A stretch of 29,016 bases of DNA from Anaerolineales bacterium UBA5797 (GCA_002418205.1 DIDP01000019.1:1-29016); one strand, 5' to 3'; positions 7,427 to 15,459 are shown, counted from the stretch's first letter. The notes: generated by a model from the letters alone, not told the origin. A program made the numbers and translations.

Positions 7427-8032
7427 ATGAGAATGTCCGTCCTTGATCGTATCCTGCTTCTCCTGATGTGCCTGCTGGCGGCATATCAGATCGTGGTCGG
7501 CATCGACGCAATGGACGAAGCGCCCATCATCGCCTATACCATCGCGTTCGGCGTTCTATTAATTGCCGGACTCCTGCTCATCATCCTCGGATTCGAGGCG
7601 CTGGATTCGCCGATCGTGGTGGTGGTCTCGACGATCATCCCCCTCAGCATGGCAACGGGACTGGTCTGGCAGCACCTCGCTTCATTCCGGACCTCCTACC
7701 TGCTCTTCGCCCTGATCGGATTCGCCGCTGTGACCTTCACCCGCTCGATCCGCATGGACAACCTGCTGCCCGTGATAACCATTGCCATCGTCCACGGCAT
7801 CCCAGGCTTGACGATCTTCCTGCTCCCCATCATCGTTTCCCTGCGGGGGGAAACCGAGCCTCTCTTTTCGCTCGTCGGCATCGGCGGCGCCTTGATTGGC
7901 ATCGGCGGTTTGCTGCTCTCGTTCCTGAGAACCGGCAGACCGATCCTGCCAAAAGAAACGGTTCTCAGGGTTTTACCCGGACTGCTCCTGCTCATGACGG
8001 TCTTTTTTGTGGCAGGGTTCAAATATGGATAA
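7427..8032 (+). CDS. Six-helix membrane protein, paralogue of the protein at 3384-3980
   Basis: This 201-residue hydrophobic protein begins one base after the ctaB stop, so it is surely in the same transcript. ATG 7433 is an alternative start. It shares length, helix spacing and several blocks with the 3384 protein: a glycine/leucine/isoleucine-rich second helix (FGVLLIAGLLLIILG), then TIIPLSMATGL (there SLIPLGISMGI), HGIPGLTIFLLP (there HGVAGLVIFIGP) and VGIGGALIGIGG. The conserved HG in the fourth helix is the only polar residue that stands out. No function is recognised. A strong intrinsic terminator follows at once. Confidence 0.75.
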   Translation: MRMSVLDRILLLLMCLLAAYQIVVGIDAMDEAPIIAYTIAFGVLLIAGLLLIILGFEALDSPIVVVVSTIIPLSMATGLVWQHLASFRTSYLLFALIGFAAVTFTRSIRMDNLLPVITIAIVHGIPGLTIFLLPIIVSLRGETEPLFSLVGIGGALIGIGGLLLSFLRTGRPILPKETVLRVLPGLLLLMTVFFVAGFKYG

Positions 8033-8034
8033 CC

Positions 8035-8068
8035 GTGGAGCGAGACGATGGTCTCGCTCCACTTTTTT
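8035..8068 (+). terminator. Rho-independent terminator after the ctaB operon
   Basis: A perfect 12-bp stem (GTGGAGCGAGAC pairing with GTCTCGCTCCAC) with loop GATG is followed directly by six T residues. It begins two bases after the upstream stop codon and precedes the ribosome site of the next gene. Confidence 0.9.
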
Positions 8069-8086
8069 ATACAAAAGGAGTATGCA

Positions 8087-8776
8087 ATGTCCAATAACAG
8101 CTTCATCGCAAAGTTCCTGCGCTTCATCGGCATCCTGCTGATGGCATTGACGGGGGGATTCACATTACTCGGCGGCATCGGCACATCCTGCGCCGCGTTC
8201 AATCCCACCGGCTTCGGAGAAAGCATGGCACCGCTGGCTCCCTTCCAATGGCTGTACATCCTGTTCGTGTTGACCGGTATCGCCATCGGCGTCTGGGGCA
8301 TCTGGGCGACGGTCAAACTCGTGAAAGGTGCATCTGATTCCTACAGGATGAGCCTCCAGGCATTGGTCACGGGTGTGGTGATCGGCTTCATCCACATTTA
8401 CACCTCGCGCGCACTGCGCGGCAAATCCATGCCTGTGGACGCGGTGGTATACATGACCGTGTTGACTCTGGCGGTCTTCCTGCTTTTCCGCATCCCGGGA
8501 ATCTGGCAGGGCGTGAATTTCGAAAAGGGAAACAGGAACAGCAACAGGATGGCGGGAGGCACCGCCGCAATCCTGCTCGGGCTGATGACCCTGACGATCC
8601 AATACACCATGGGACCGACGCATACCTGGAGCGGAGTCAACTATGCCGATGCATTCAACACCGGCATGACCCTCACCGGCATCGGGCTGTTGCTCCTGGG
8701 GACCGGGATCTTCGTCAGCGTGAGAAATGTCAGGGTAACGGCAGGCAGGCGTCAGGTCCAGGCGCGAGGCGTATAA
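8087..8776 (+). CDS. Five-helix membrane protein, function unknown
   Basis: ATG 8087 is chosen because AAAAGGAG lies just upstream. An earlier in-frame ATG at 8048 sits in the loop of the terminator and is not a credible start. The 229-residue product has about five hydrophobic segments (residues 10-35, 52-75, 87-105, 118-137, 155-175) and a last one near 195-215, with a basic tail. An early cysteine (GTSCAAFNP) lies in a likely external loop. No family is recognised. It follows a strong terminator, so it either has its own promoter or depends on read-through. It may belong to the same membrane-protein cluster. Confidence 0.7.
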   Translation: MSNNSFIAKFLRFIGILLMALTGGFTLLGGIGTSCAAFNPTGFGESMAPLAPFQWLYILFVLTGIAIGVWGIWATVKLVKGASDSYRMSLQALVTGVVIGFIHIYTSRALRGKSMPVDAVVYMTVLTLAVFLLFRIPGIWQGVNFEKGNRNSNRMAGGTAAILLGLMTLTIQYTMGPTHTWSGVNYADAFNTGMTLTGIGLLLLGTGIFVSVRNVRVTAGRRQVQARGV

Positions 8777-8794
8777 AATCCCGAATCCCGGCGC

Positions 8795-8800
8795 TATAAA
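8795..8800 (+). promoter_or_regulatory. Possible -10 element for threonine synthase
   Basis: TATAAA in GCTATAAATTG would start transcription near 8806-8807. That gives about 60 bases of leader before ATG 8866, containing two alternative hairpins. No clear -35 was seen. Confidence 0.35.
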
Positions 8801-8822
8801 TTGTCGTGATACACTTGGGAAA

Positions 8823-8852
8823 ATTCCTGCAGGAATGTCCGCCATTCCTGCA
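8823..8852 (+). promoter_or_regulatory. Mutually exclusive hairpins upstream of threonine synthase
   Basis: ATTCCTGCAGGAAT (8823-8836) is a perfect palindrome. Its second half, as TGCAGGAATG (8828-8837), also pairs perfectly with CATTCCTGCA (8843-8852) across a 5-base loop. The two structures compete. The second ends 13 bases before the ATG, and no obvious Shine-Dalgarno sequence lies between. A leader switch or a protein-binding site are both possible. Confidence 0.4.
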
Positions 8853-8865
8853 AGATGATCAAGCC

Positions 8866-10032
8866 ATGATATTTTCCTACATCACCAATTTACAGTGCTC
8901 GGGCTGCAGCAGGGAATATTCCCACAGGGAGGTTCATACCTTCTGCCCTGATTGCAATTCACCTCTGCTATCCATCTATGATTTGGAGAGCGTCCGCAGG
9001 CAGATGGACCGGTATGAGATCTCGCGGCGCCCGAAAGGCATGTGGCGCTGGCACGAGGTGCTCCCGGTCATGGACCCGGAAAATATTGTTTTCCTTGGGG
9101 AAGGCGATACCGCATTATTGCAGGTTCCCAACCTGGGAATGGAACTGGGGCTGACGAACCTATTCGTCAAGGATGAAAGCTCAAACCCGACTGGCTCGTT
9201 CAAAGCCAGAGGGCTGGCGGCTGCCGTTTCCAAGGCGAAGGAACTCGGCGTTGAGAGGGTCATCATCCCCACCGCGGGCAATGCCGGCGGCGCGATGGCG
9301 GCTTATGCCGCGCGTGCCAACCTGCAGGCCGTGATCTATATGCCTGGGGATACGCCGCGCGCGAACATCGAAGAGAGTCGCATGGCGGGCGCGGAGGTCA
9401 TCCTGGTCGATGGCTTGATCAGCGACGCGGCGGGCATGGCGGGCGAGAAGGCGCGCGCCGAAGGCTGGTTCGATCTCTCCACGTTCAAGGAACCGTATCG
9501 GGCTGAGGGCAAGAAGATCATGGGGTATGAACTTGCCGAGGCCTTCGAGTGGAACCTGCCGGATGTGATCATTTATCCCACCGGGGGCGGCACGGGGTTG
9601 GTGGGCATGTGGAAGGCGTTCGCCGAACTTGAAGAATTGGGCTGGCTGAGGAATACAAAACGACCGCGCATGGTGGCCGTGCAGGCGGAAGGTTGCGCAC
9701 CGGTCATCAAAGCCTTCAACGAAGGCGCGGAATTTTGTGACTTTTGGACCGACGCGCATACGATCGCTTCCGGCTTGCGGGTGCCAAAAAGTTTTGCGGA
9801 TGCACTGATCCTGAAGGACTTGCGCGTGAGCAATGGGACGGCGGTTGCGGTCAGTGACGAATCGATCCTGGAGGCGCAGAGGCGACTTGGCAGGCTCGAG
9901 GGAATCTTTGCGGCGCCAGAGGGCGCGGCGACAGTGGCCGCCCTCTGGCAACTGCTGGAGCAAAAGTGGATCGCGCCGGAAGAACGCGTTGTGTTGTTCA
10001 ATACCGGCTCCGGTTTGAAATATCTCGATTAA
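8866..10032 (+). CDS. thrC: Threonine synthase
   Basis: This 388-residue PLP enzyme converts O-phosphohomoserine to threonine. The N-terminus carries two CxxC pairs (C11/C14 and C27/C30), a zinc-ribbon-like extension common in this subgroup. The PLP lysine is K113 in SSNPTGSFKARG. TAGNAGGAMAAYA and PTGGGTGLVGMW are the cofactor-phosphate and glycine loops of fold-type II enzymes. ATG 8866 is preferred because it puts the protein start right before the zinc-ribbon, as is usual for the family. A GTG at 8806 in frame would add 20 residues and would fit a leaderless transcript from TATAAA at 8795. A clear terminator follows. Confidence 0.9.
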   Translation: MIFSYITNLQCSGCSREYSHREVHTFCPDCNSPLLSIYDLESVRRQMDRYEISRRPKGMWRWHEVLPVMDPENIVFLGEGDTALLQVPNLGMELGLTNLFVKDESSNPTGSFKARGLAAAVSKAKELGVERVIIPTAGNAGGAMAAYAARANLQAVIYMPGDTPRANIEESRMAGAEVILVDGLISDAAGMAGEKARAEGWFDLSTFKEPYRAEGKKIMGYELAEAFEWNLPDVIIYPTGGGTGLVGMWKAFAELEELGWLRNTKRPRMVAVQAEGCAPVIKAFNEGAEFCDFWTDAHTIASGLRVPKSFADALILKDLRVSNGTAVAVSDESILEAQRRLGRLEGIFAAPEGAATVAALWQLLEQKWIAPEERVVLFNTGSGLKYLD

Positions 10033-10052
10033 TTCATAAAATGATAACAAGG

Positions 10053-10087
10053 ATCAAACCCGCCGATGGCGGGTTCGATTTTTATTT
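10053..10087 (+). terminator. Rho-independent terminator after threonine synthase
   Basis: AACCCGCC and GGCGGGTT form an 8-bp stem with loop GAT, followed by CGATTTTTATTT. Outer ATC/GAT extend the stem with one mismatch. It lies between two convergent genes and may also serve the minus strand. Confidence 0.85.
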
Positions 10088-10119
10088 GATGGTGCAGTCC
10101 GGGGATGGATCAGGGAAAT

Positions 10120-10548
10120 TTATTTGACCGTAAAGCCCACGTACATGCCGTGCTGGTAATGTTCCTCATTGTTATCGTTGATGTTGCAGATCAGCACATA
10201 GTTGCCCGGTTGGAGGTTGACCTTCAGGTCGGCAGCCTGCCCCGGCTCCACCTCCACCTCGTCGATGTGGGTGACACCGGCGCCGTTTTCATCCACGGCG
10301 CCTTCCGAGTTCATGGGCAGGGCATCGGGAGCAAGGTCGGTTTTGAAAATGACGAACTCATGTTTCAGGTCGGTCGCGTCATTGTGCACGTGGAAGACAA
10401 TATCACCGGCTTTCGCACTATCCTGGGAAAGCGTGATCTTGAAGGTCGTCAGCGCTGCATCGATCTTTGTGGGTCCGCCGCATGCCGCCAGCAGCGGCAC
10501 GATGAGGATGGCAAGTGCAAAGTAGACAAGTGACTTTCGGGATCTCAT
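10120..10548 (-). CDS. Cupredoxin-domain lipoprotein
   Basis: This 142-residue lipoprotein has lipobox LLAAC (Cys23) and a small beta-rich domain. H63 (LKHEFVIF), C121 (YVLICNIND), H133 and M135 (YQHGMYVGF) are the four type 1 copper ligands in the right order, with the C-x11-H-x-M loop at the end. A single-electron carrier on the outer face of the membrane is likely, or a copper carrier. It is the last gene of a minus-strand series and lies downstream of a stress-like protein by 110 bases. The oxidase operon further upstream on the same strand makes electron transfer or copper delivery to the CuA centre plausible. That link is inferred only from position. Confidence 0.85.
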   Translation of the reverse strand: MRSRKSLVYFALAILIVPLLAACGGPTKIDAALTTFKITLSQDSAKAGDIVFHVHNDATDLKHEFVIFKTDLAPDALPMNSEGAVDENGAGVTHIDEVEVEPGQAADLKVNLQPGNYVLICNINDNNEEHYQHGMYVGFTVK

Positions 10549-10658
10549 TTTAATTCTCTCCTTTGGTTAAAGATATCAATCGCCATTCAATCCATCTCAT
10601 TGTCACAGAAAGCCCTCAAAAAATCCTTATAAAAGCCATTGACCAACTTAATCCCAAC

Positions 10659-11327
10659 TTAAGCATCCCGCATATCAGGACAGATCACCCGGTTACCGGT
10701 CAGGCCTTCCGTAACGGGCACATTCGATGCCGGGAGGAACAACAATCCAACTTGAAGTTGTTCGAGTGCCCTCTCGATCCGGGAGGCAGAGAAATCCGGC
10801 AGTGATTTCCACTTCAAGCCGGACAGTTCGGGCTGGAGCGTCAAGTCGAAATGTTCATCGAGGACGAACGCGATCAGCGATTGCGCCAGGCGATGCGAGA
10901 GCATCTTTGCATACGAGATCAGATGCACATCCTTCAGCGGTTCGTTGACAAGGACCGCCATGTCATTGGGCTGGGTTTCACCGGAGACAACCCACAGGGG
11001 GCAGGAAAATGCCTCCAGAAACCGCGACACAGTCTCCCGGTCAGGCATGAGGCGGAGAGGCAGGAAGAGTCCGTCGATGGATGTGACAGCCCGATTCAGG
11101 GTGTCCATTGCAAAATCAGCCAGCAGGCGCGTCTCGATCACGACACCGGCGGCACGCGCGCCCGTTTCCACGTGTGCGGCTCTCTCGTCAAGAGTCCCGG
11201 TTTCATTTTCCGATCCGGTGTGCAGCACCTGCAGGGGTGCGCCCAACCGGGCGGCGACATGGAATGCCAGATAGGTCGCGTGCCAGCCCTGGGCGCTGCC
11301 ATCGTGTAAGAGTGTGAATCTCTGCAT
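10659..11327 (-). CDS. Universal stress protein-like protein
   Basis: This 222-residue soluble protein begins FTLLHDGSAQGWHATYLAF, with a beta strand, DGS and a long helix as in UspA-type proteins. ARLGAPLQVLH continues the pattern. A second, weaker domain runs from about residue 120 with MAVLVNEPLKD. The ATP-binding GxxGxG(S/T) of Usp is not evident, so nucleotide binding is doubtful. It may be a degenerate tandem Usp. It lies between the sensor kinase and the cupredoxin gene, same strand. A large hairpin separates it from the kinase gene upstream. Confidence 0.65.
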   Translation of the reverse strand: MQRFTLLHDGSAQGWHATYLAFHVAARLGAPLQVLHTGSENETGTLDERAAHVETGARAAGVVIETRLLADFAMDTLNRAVTSIDGLFLPLRLMPDRETVSRFLEAFSCPLWVVSGETQPNDMAVLVNEPLKDVHLISYAKMLSHRLAQSLIAFVLDEHFDLTLQPELSGLKWKSLPDFSASRIERALEQLQVGLLFLPASNVPVTEGLTGNRVICPDMRDA

Positions 11328-11351
11328 GTTGACAAACCGTCGAAATGCGTT

Positions 11352-11394
11352 CGATTAAAGTATATGAGGCGGCGCATATGCGCCGCCTTAATCG
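11352..11394. repeat. Nested palindrome between kinase and stress-protein genes
   Basis: A perfect 22-base palindrome (11367-11388, core GGCGCATATGCGCC) is flanked by CGATTAA (11352) and TTAATCG (11388), an outer inverted repeat. It lies just after the kinase stop on the minus strand. The T-run is poor, so it may be a weak terminator, an RNA end stabiliser or a protein site. Confidence 0.5.
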
Positions 11395-11419
11395 GGCTTA
11401 TTGGATTCCTTTCGATGAA

Positions 11420-12841
11420 TTAAGCGGTTGCGATGGGTAGAGTGAGAACGGCCAGCGCACCGCCATCGGGATGGTTCCTGAGTTCGAGGGTCCCGCCGTG
11501 TGCCTGTGCCAGTTGCCGTGCAATCGCCAGCCCCAGCCCCATGCCCTGTTTGATACGCCGCCCCACATCACCTTGATAGAACGGTTCAAAAAGGCGCTCG
11601 ATCTCCTCCCTTGAGAATCCCGAGCCGCTGTCATGCACCTTGATACGGATTCCGTTTTCATCCGCACGTTCCGCATGGAGACGGATGACGCCGCCGCGCG
11701 GCGTGAACTTGATGGCGTTATCGACGAGGTTGCCCATGATCTGATTCAGCCTGCGTTCATCGGCATAGGCGGATGGGAGACCCGCTTCGATCTGGACCTC
11801 AAGCCTGATCCCGCGTGAATCAGCCAGCGACCAAAACCGGGTGGCAATGCCCTGCAGGAAAGGTTCGAGCGCCAGCGCCGAAGGATGCAGTTCAATGGGA
11901 CGGTTCTCAGGCTGGGCGGCCAGGGTGATATCATCCACCAGACCTTCGAGGCGGTGAATGGTCTGTCCCATATTGACCAGCAGGTCATCGGCGAGATCGG
12001 CATCCTGTATCGCCCCCTTGCGCAGGCTTTCGATGCCCAGTTGAAGTCCCGCCAGCGGACGCGCCAATTCGTGCGCCACATTTGCCAGAAGAGTCCTTCG
12101 TACCCTGACCTGCTCCTGCAATTTCCCCGCCAGTTGATTCAGATAACTGGAAAGATCTCGCAGTTCGGTTGGTCCCTCCTCCGGGATGCGCAGATGATAA
12201 TCGCCCTCCGCGACGGTGGCAGCCAGTCCCTGGGCGCGGGTGAATTGGCGCGAGAAATAATTGGTCAATAACGTGCTGCCGCCCGCCCCCAAAAGGATGA
12301 CGAACAGAATGGCTCCCGCGAGGATCAGACGCAGGCGTGCAATATAGGCATCCAGATATTCGATGGGCATGAGCAGGCAGACCATGCCAATTCGCTGCTG
12401 CGATGCGTCAAAGACCGGCGAGGCGGCATACAGGCTGGTCGATTCCTGCTGCATATCGACGATCGTCGAGAAGCTGTTGTCTTTCAGATAATATTCCGAG
12501 CTTAACTGCAAAAACAGATCGGCTTCCCTGGGATTCACAGTGTCATGCACAAGTTCATGGAGCACCCCCGAATTATCCACATAAACCGCCCGTATATTCC
12601 CGTCGATTTGGATCTGGGGAAACTCCTCCCATTCGAATACAACACTGCCATGTTCCCCGATCTCATGACCCACCACATTCGACAACAGTTCAACACGCTG
12701 GATCAGCAGTTTCTGGAGCTCCTGGGTAAGCACGTGATATTCATTGCGTGACCAGATGAAACCGATCGCCCCCAGGGATGTCGCCAGCAGGATCGCATGG
12801 CTGATGAAAAGATAGGCTCGAATGCTCAACGATCTTTTCAT
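11420..12841 (-). CDS. Membrane sensor histidine kinase
   Basis: This 473-residue kinase has an N-terminal helix (10-30), an extracytoplasmic sensor domain (about 35-168), a second helix (170-193), a HAMP region, and the dimerisation domain with H257 in NVAHELARPLAGL. The ATPase domain shows the N box NLVDNAIKFTP, G1 DSGSGF, F box FEPFYQG and G2 GMGLGLAI. The H box reads HELARPL where HELRTPL is usual. The Arg and Thr are replaced, and Thr is often needed for phosphatase action. Its ATG overlaps the response regulator stop (ATGA), so the two form an operon. The signal is unknown. The nearby oxidase operon on the same strand is a candidate target. Confidence 0.93.
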   Translation of the reverse strand: MKRSLSIRAYLFISHAILLATSLGAIGFIWSRNEYHVLTQELQKLLIQRVELLSNVVGHEIGEHGSVVFEWEEFPQIQIDGNIRAVYVDNSGVLHELVHDTVNPREADLFLQLSSEYYLKDNSFSTIVDMQQESTSLYAASPVFDASQQRIGMVCLLMPIEYLDAYIARLRLILAGAILFVILLGAGGSTLLTNYFSRQFTRAQGLAATVAEGDYHLRIPEEGPTELRDLSSYLNQLAGKLQEQVRVRRTLLANVAHELARPLAGLQLGIESLRKGAIQDADLADDLLVNMGQTIHRLEGLVDDITLAAQPENRPIELHPSALALEPFLQGIATRFWSLADSRGIRLEVQIEAGLPSAYADERRLNQIMGNLVDNAIKFTPRGGVIRLHAERADENGIRIKVHDSGSGFSREEIERLFEPFYQGDVGRRIKQGMGLGLAIARQLAQAHGGTLELRNHPDGGALAVLTLPIATA

Positions 12842-13533
12842 GGCACGAACTTATACCCGACCCCGCGAAGGGTCAGGATGTGCCTGGGGTTCGACGGATC
12901 CTCCTCGATCTTCATCCGCAGACTGCGGACCTGCACGTAAAGCACCTGCGGCTCGCCGACAAATTCAACGCCCCACACCCCCTCCACCAGTTCCTCACTG
13001 GTGAAGGCGCGCTCCGGGTAGGACATGAACATGTGCAACAACTCAAACTCGCGCGGCGCAAGGTCGAGATCACTTCCGTTCTTTTTAGCGGTATGGGAAA
13101 CGGGATTCAGCGCGAACGGTCCGACAATAAGTGGTTCTTCCGCGGGGCGCGGTTCTGTGATCGGGCGTGAAATGCGCCGCAACACGGCACGCAGATGCGC
13201 CAGCACGATGTCCGCACTGAAAGGCTTGGTGATGTAGTCGTCCGCGCCGATCTCGAGCCCGACGATCTCATCCAATTCGCGGCGGCGCGCCGTCAAAAAA
13301 ATGACCGGCAGATCGCGTCGCGCCTTGAGCTTCTTGCAGAGGTCGAGTCCGTTGTCGTCGGGCAGACCGATATCGAGGATGGCTGCGTCGAACGGATTTC
13401 GTCCGGCGAGTTCCAAGGCGCTGTGCGCCGTGCTGGCAGTCGAGACCCTGTACCCCGCCTGTTCAAGATTGAACTTCAACCCCTTGCAGACGAGGGGATC
13501 GTCATCCACAACCAATACATGGAAATTCGGCAT
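12838..13533 (-). CDS. OmpR/PhoB-family response regulator
   Basis: The start at ATG 13533 (MPNFHVLVVDDD) is preferred over an upstream ATG at 13569, because it puts the receiver domain at the usual place and AAGGGG lies upstream. The 231-residue protein has a receiver with D10/D11, phospho-acceptor D54 (ILDIGLPDDNG), T in FLTA and K in ITKPF. The C-terminal winged helix follows, with LAPREFELL, SEELVEGVWG, VQVRSLRMKIE and TLRGVGYKF. It is coupled to the sensor kinase through ATGA, and the oxidase operon ends 64 bases upstream on the same strand. Confidence 0.93.
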   Translation of the reverse strand: MPNFHVLVVDDDPLVCKGLKFNLEQAGYRVSTASTAHSALELAGRNPFDAAILDIGLPDDNGLDLCKKLKARRDLPVIFLTARRRELDEIVGLEIGADDYITKPFSADIVLAHLRAVLRRISRPITEPRPAEEPLIVGPFALNPVSHTAKKNGSDLDLAPREFELLHMFMSYPERAFTSEELVEGVWGVEFVGEPQVLYVQVRSLRMKIEEDPSNPRHILTLRGVGYKFVP

Positions 13534-13597
13534 GATGTTCAGTTTACCCCTTAGTATGTCCAAATGCAAATCCGGCGCAAACGGATTCGCGAATCCA

Positions 13598-13870
13598 TCA
13601 TACGATCATGGGCATCACGATCATGAGGACAAGGATCAATGGAATGGACAACACACACCCTGCCATGAAGAGATAACCGAATACCTTCGAATCAAATTTC
13701 AAGTGCATGAAATACAACAACACCAGCAAAACCTTGACGACCGCCAGCACGATCAGGGTCGGCAGTTTGACCGCCTCCTGCTGAACATAACTCACGAGGG
13801 TTTCGACCAGGGTGAAGACAGCCAGAGCGATGAAGATCAACAGGTAATTGGGACGATTTTTCACTTCCAT
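13598..13870 (-). CDS. Cytochrome c oxidase subunit IV (CyoD/CoxD-like)
   Basis: This 90-residue protein has three helices (8-29, 36-56, 66-88). The central block VVKVLLVLLYFMHLKFD is typical of the prokaryotic subunit IV family, with a lysine and histidine around the second helix. ATG 13870 is chosen because AGGAGG precedes it by 5 bases. A longer open frame upstream overlaps the previous gene. It is the last gene of the oxidase operon, 8 bases after the second subunit III gene. Subunit IV is thought to help assembly or stability. Confidence 0.88.
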   Translation of the reverse strand: MEVKNRPNYLLIFIALAVFTLVETLVSYVQQEAVKLPTLIVLAVVKVLLVLLYFMHLKFDSKVFGYLFMAGCVLSIPLILVLMIVMPMIV

Positions 13871-13878
13871 GCCGCCTC

Positions 13879-14466
13879 CTAGATCAGGTAAATGATCGTG
13901 AACAGGATGATCCAGACGATATCCACAAAGTGCCAGTACAAACCGAAGTTCTCGATACCGAGATGATTCTCCTTGGTGAACGGCATTCGTCGATGACCAA
14001 AGAGAAGATAGACCGCCCAAAGGATGCCCACAAAAACATGCGTGCCGTGCAAGCCGGTCACGGTGAAGAAGGGTGAGCCATACGTGTTTCCAAGATCCAC
14101 ACCCGCCGCGAACAACTCGCTCCACTCGAATGCCTGCCCGCCAAGAAAGATCAACCCCAGCACGATGATCATGAGCATGTTATTGCGCAGTCCCTTTTGA
14201 TCGCCTTTGTAACTGATGGCTTCGAGGGCGCGCACAACAAAGTAACTGCTCGTCACGAGTACGAACGTATTCAAGGCAATGATGGGAATGCTCAAATGCT
14301 CGCGGAACTGGGCATCATAATCCGTGTGGGTCAGGCGCGTGAAAGCGATCAGCAGGATCAATGAGATGAAGAACACCACCTCCCCGCCGAGAAAAACCCA
14401 GATCCCCAGCTTCGTATTCTCTTGTTGTGCAACAGGCGCGGTTTCCTGCATGTGCATTTCACTCAT
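13879..14466 (-). CDS. Cytochrome c oxidase subunit III (second copy)
   Basis: This 195-residue protein has five helices after a short N-terminal tail. KLGIWVFLGGEVVFFISL opens the first, FLGGQAFEWSEL comes in the middle, FFTVTGLHGTHVFVGI carries the conserved GxHGxHV histidines, and YWHFVDIVWIILFTIIY ends the protein. All are hallmarks of subunit III (CoxC/CyoC). The start at ATG 14466 has GGGAGG upstream and overlaps the end of the previous small gene by 8 bases. The other subunit III at 15456-16022 shares the fold but is clearly diverged, with WFWYYVAAVW at its end in place of YWHFVDIVW. Confidence 0.9.
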   Translation of the reverse strand: MSEMHMQETAPVAQQENTKLGIWVFLGGEVVFFISLILLIAFTRLTHTDYDAQFREHLSIPIIALNTFVLVTSSYFVVRALEAISYKGDQKGLRNNMLMIIVLGLIFLGGQAFEWSELFAAGVDLGNTYGSPFFTVTGLHGTHVFVGILWAVYLLFGHRRMPFTKENHLGIENFGLYWHFVDIVWIILFTIIYLI

Positions 14467-14656
14467 GATGTTCCTCCCTGTCTTCGGCGCGGTTCTCCAG
14501 CGTCCAGCCTGCGATCGAGACCAGCAGACCCACCACCCCCAGGATGCTGACAATGATACTGGAAACCACACCAATGGAAATCAACACCATCGAGAAAGCC
14601 AGCGCGATCGGCCAGTAACTTGGTGCGGGCAAATGAACTTTGGGTTTTTCCTTCAT
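14459..14656 (-). CDS. Small two-helix cytochrome c oxidase subunit
   Basis: This 65-residue protein has two hydrophobic segments (16-35 and 38-50) and an acidic C-terminal tail (EDREEHHE). Length, topology and place between ctaG and the second subunit III gene fit the small subunit IV-like proteins of actinobacterial and Chloroflexi aa3 oxidases. The family assignment rests on context and topology rather than on a motif. Its end overlaps the next gene by 8 bases (ATGAGTGA), pointing to translational coupling. Confidence 0.75.
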   Translation of the reverse strand: MKEKPKVHLPAPSYWPIALAFSMVLISIGVVSSIIVSILGVVGLLVSIAGWTLENRAEDREEHHE

Positions 14657-14664
14657 TTCAACTC

Positions 14665-15459
14665 CTATAACGATGACTTTGCGAACCCATCCGGCACATG
14701 CCGTTCAGAATTCGTGAACCACTGGAGAAATGTAACTCCCAACGCCAGCAGCAGGAACATATGTGTCGGCAGCCACATCAACAGTCCACCCAGGTGCTGA
14801 TCCTGCAAGGCATCCAGGCCAAACGGATGCGGAGCCTTCACGTAAAAGGGATACAACGGTGCACGGGCGAAGGTCAATATCGAAGCCAGCGCCGTGCACG
14901 GTACAGCCAGCAAAAACAGATACAACATGCGCGCCGGCGGTTCAGGCTTCGGGACGATGGCTCCCTCCGCTCCCATCACGGGCCACCAACCGATCAGCCC
15001 CGACCCGATATAGGTCAGATGCTCGAAGATATGGATGGCTTCGTTCTCCTGTGCAAGTTCATAGATGGAGGGGATGTGCCAGAAGAACATCACGCTGACG
15101 AACGCAACATACGCGGACATTGGAACTGCCAGCCGCTCGAAAAGCCGGTTCCACCCCTTGGGCGTCATCCTGTCCACCAGCCAACCCGGCGTACCGATCA
15201 CCCACAGCGGAGCCGTGCCAAACATCAACAACAGATGCTGGACCATGTGCGCACTGAACAAATACTCGTCGCCCAACTCATCCAATGGCGAGACCAGCGC
15301 AATCAATCCGATCAACGTCCCGGCATGAAAAGCAACCTGCCGAAACACAGATGTATTTCCAGTCTGTTTCACCGCGAGGACATACAGCGCGGTCCACACG
15401 CTGAATCCGATCACCACGCTCGGATACCACGTCCAGCCAACCTTCAAAAGTTCACTCAT
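14665..15459 (-). CDS. ctaG: Cytochrome c oxidase assembly protein, caa3 CtaG family
   Basis: This 264-residue protein has about seven helices. ALVSPLDELGDEYLFSAHMVQHLLLM is the diagnostic start of the caa3_CtaG family, with HMVQHLLL conserved. GTPGW, FEHLTYIGSGLIGWWPV and QHLGGLLMWLPTHMF follow in the usual order. The family, distinct from the CtaG/Cox11 copper chaperone, is needed for active caa3 oxidase in Bacillus. ATG 15459 overlaps the preceding subunit III stop (ATGA) and is preferred to an upstream start at 15519. It sits inside the oxidase operon. Confidence 0.92.
   Translation of the reverse strand: MSELLKVGWTWYPSVVIGFSVWTALYVLAVKQTGNTSVFRQVAFHAGTLIGLIALVSPLDELGDEYLFSAHMVQHLLLMFGTAPLWVIGTPGWLVDRMTPKGWNRLFERLAVPMSAYVAFVSVMFFWHIPSIYELAQENEAIHIFEHLTYIGSGLIGWWPVMGAEGAIVPKPEPPARMLYLFLLAVPCTALASILTFARAPLYPFYVKAPHPFGLDALQDQHLGGLLMWLPTHMFLLLALGVTFLQWFTNSERHVPDGFAKSSL

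Noticed and set aside
8048..8086. Upstream ATG as start of the five-helix protein
   Set aside because: It lies in the loop of a strong terminator, while ATG 8087 has a good ribosome site.
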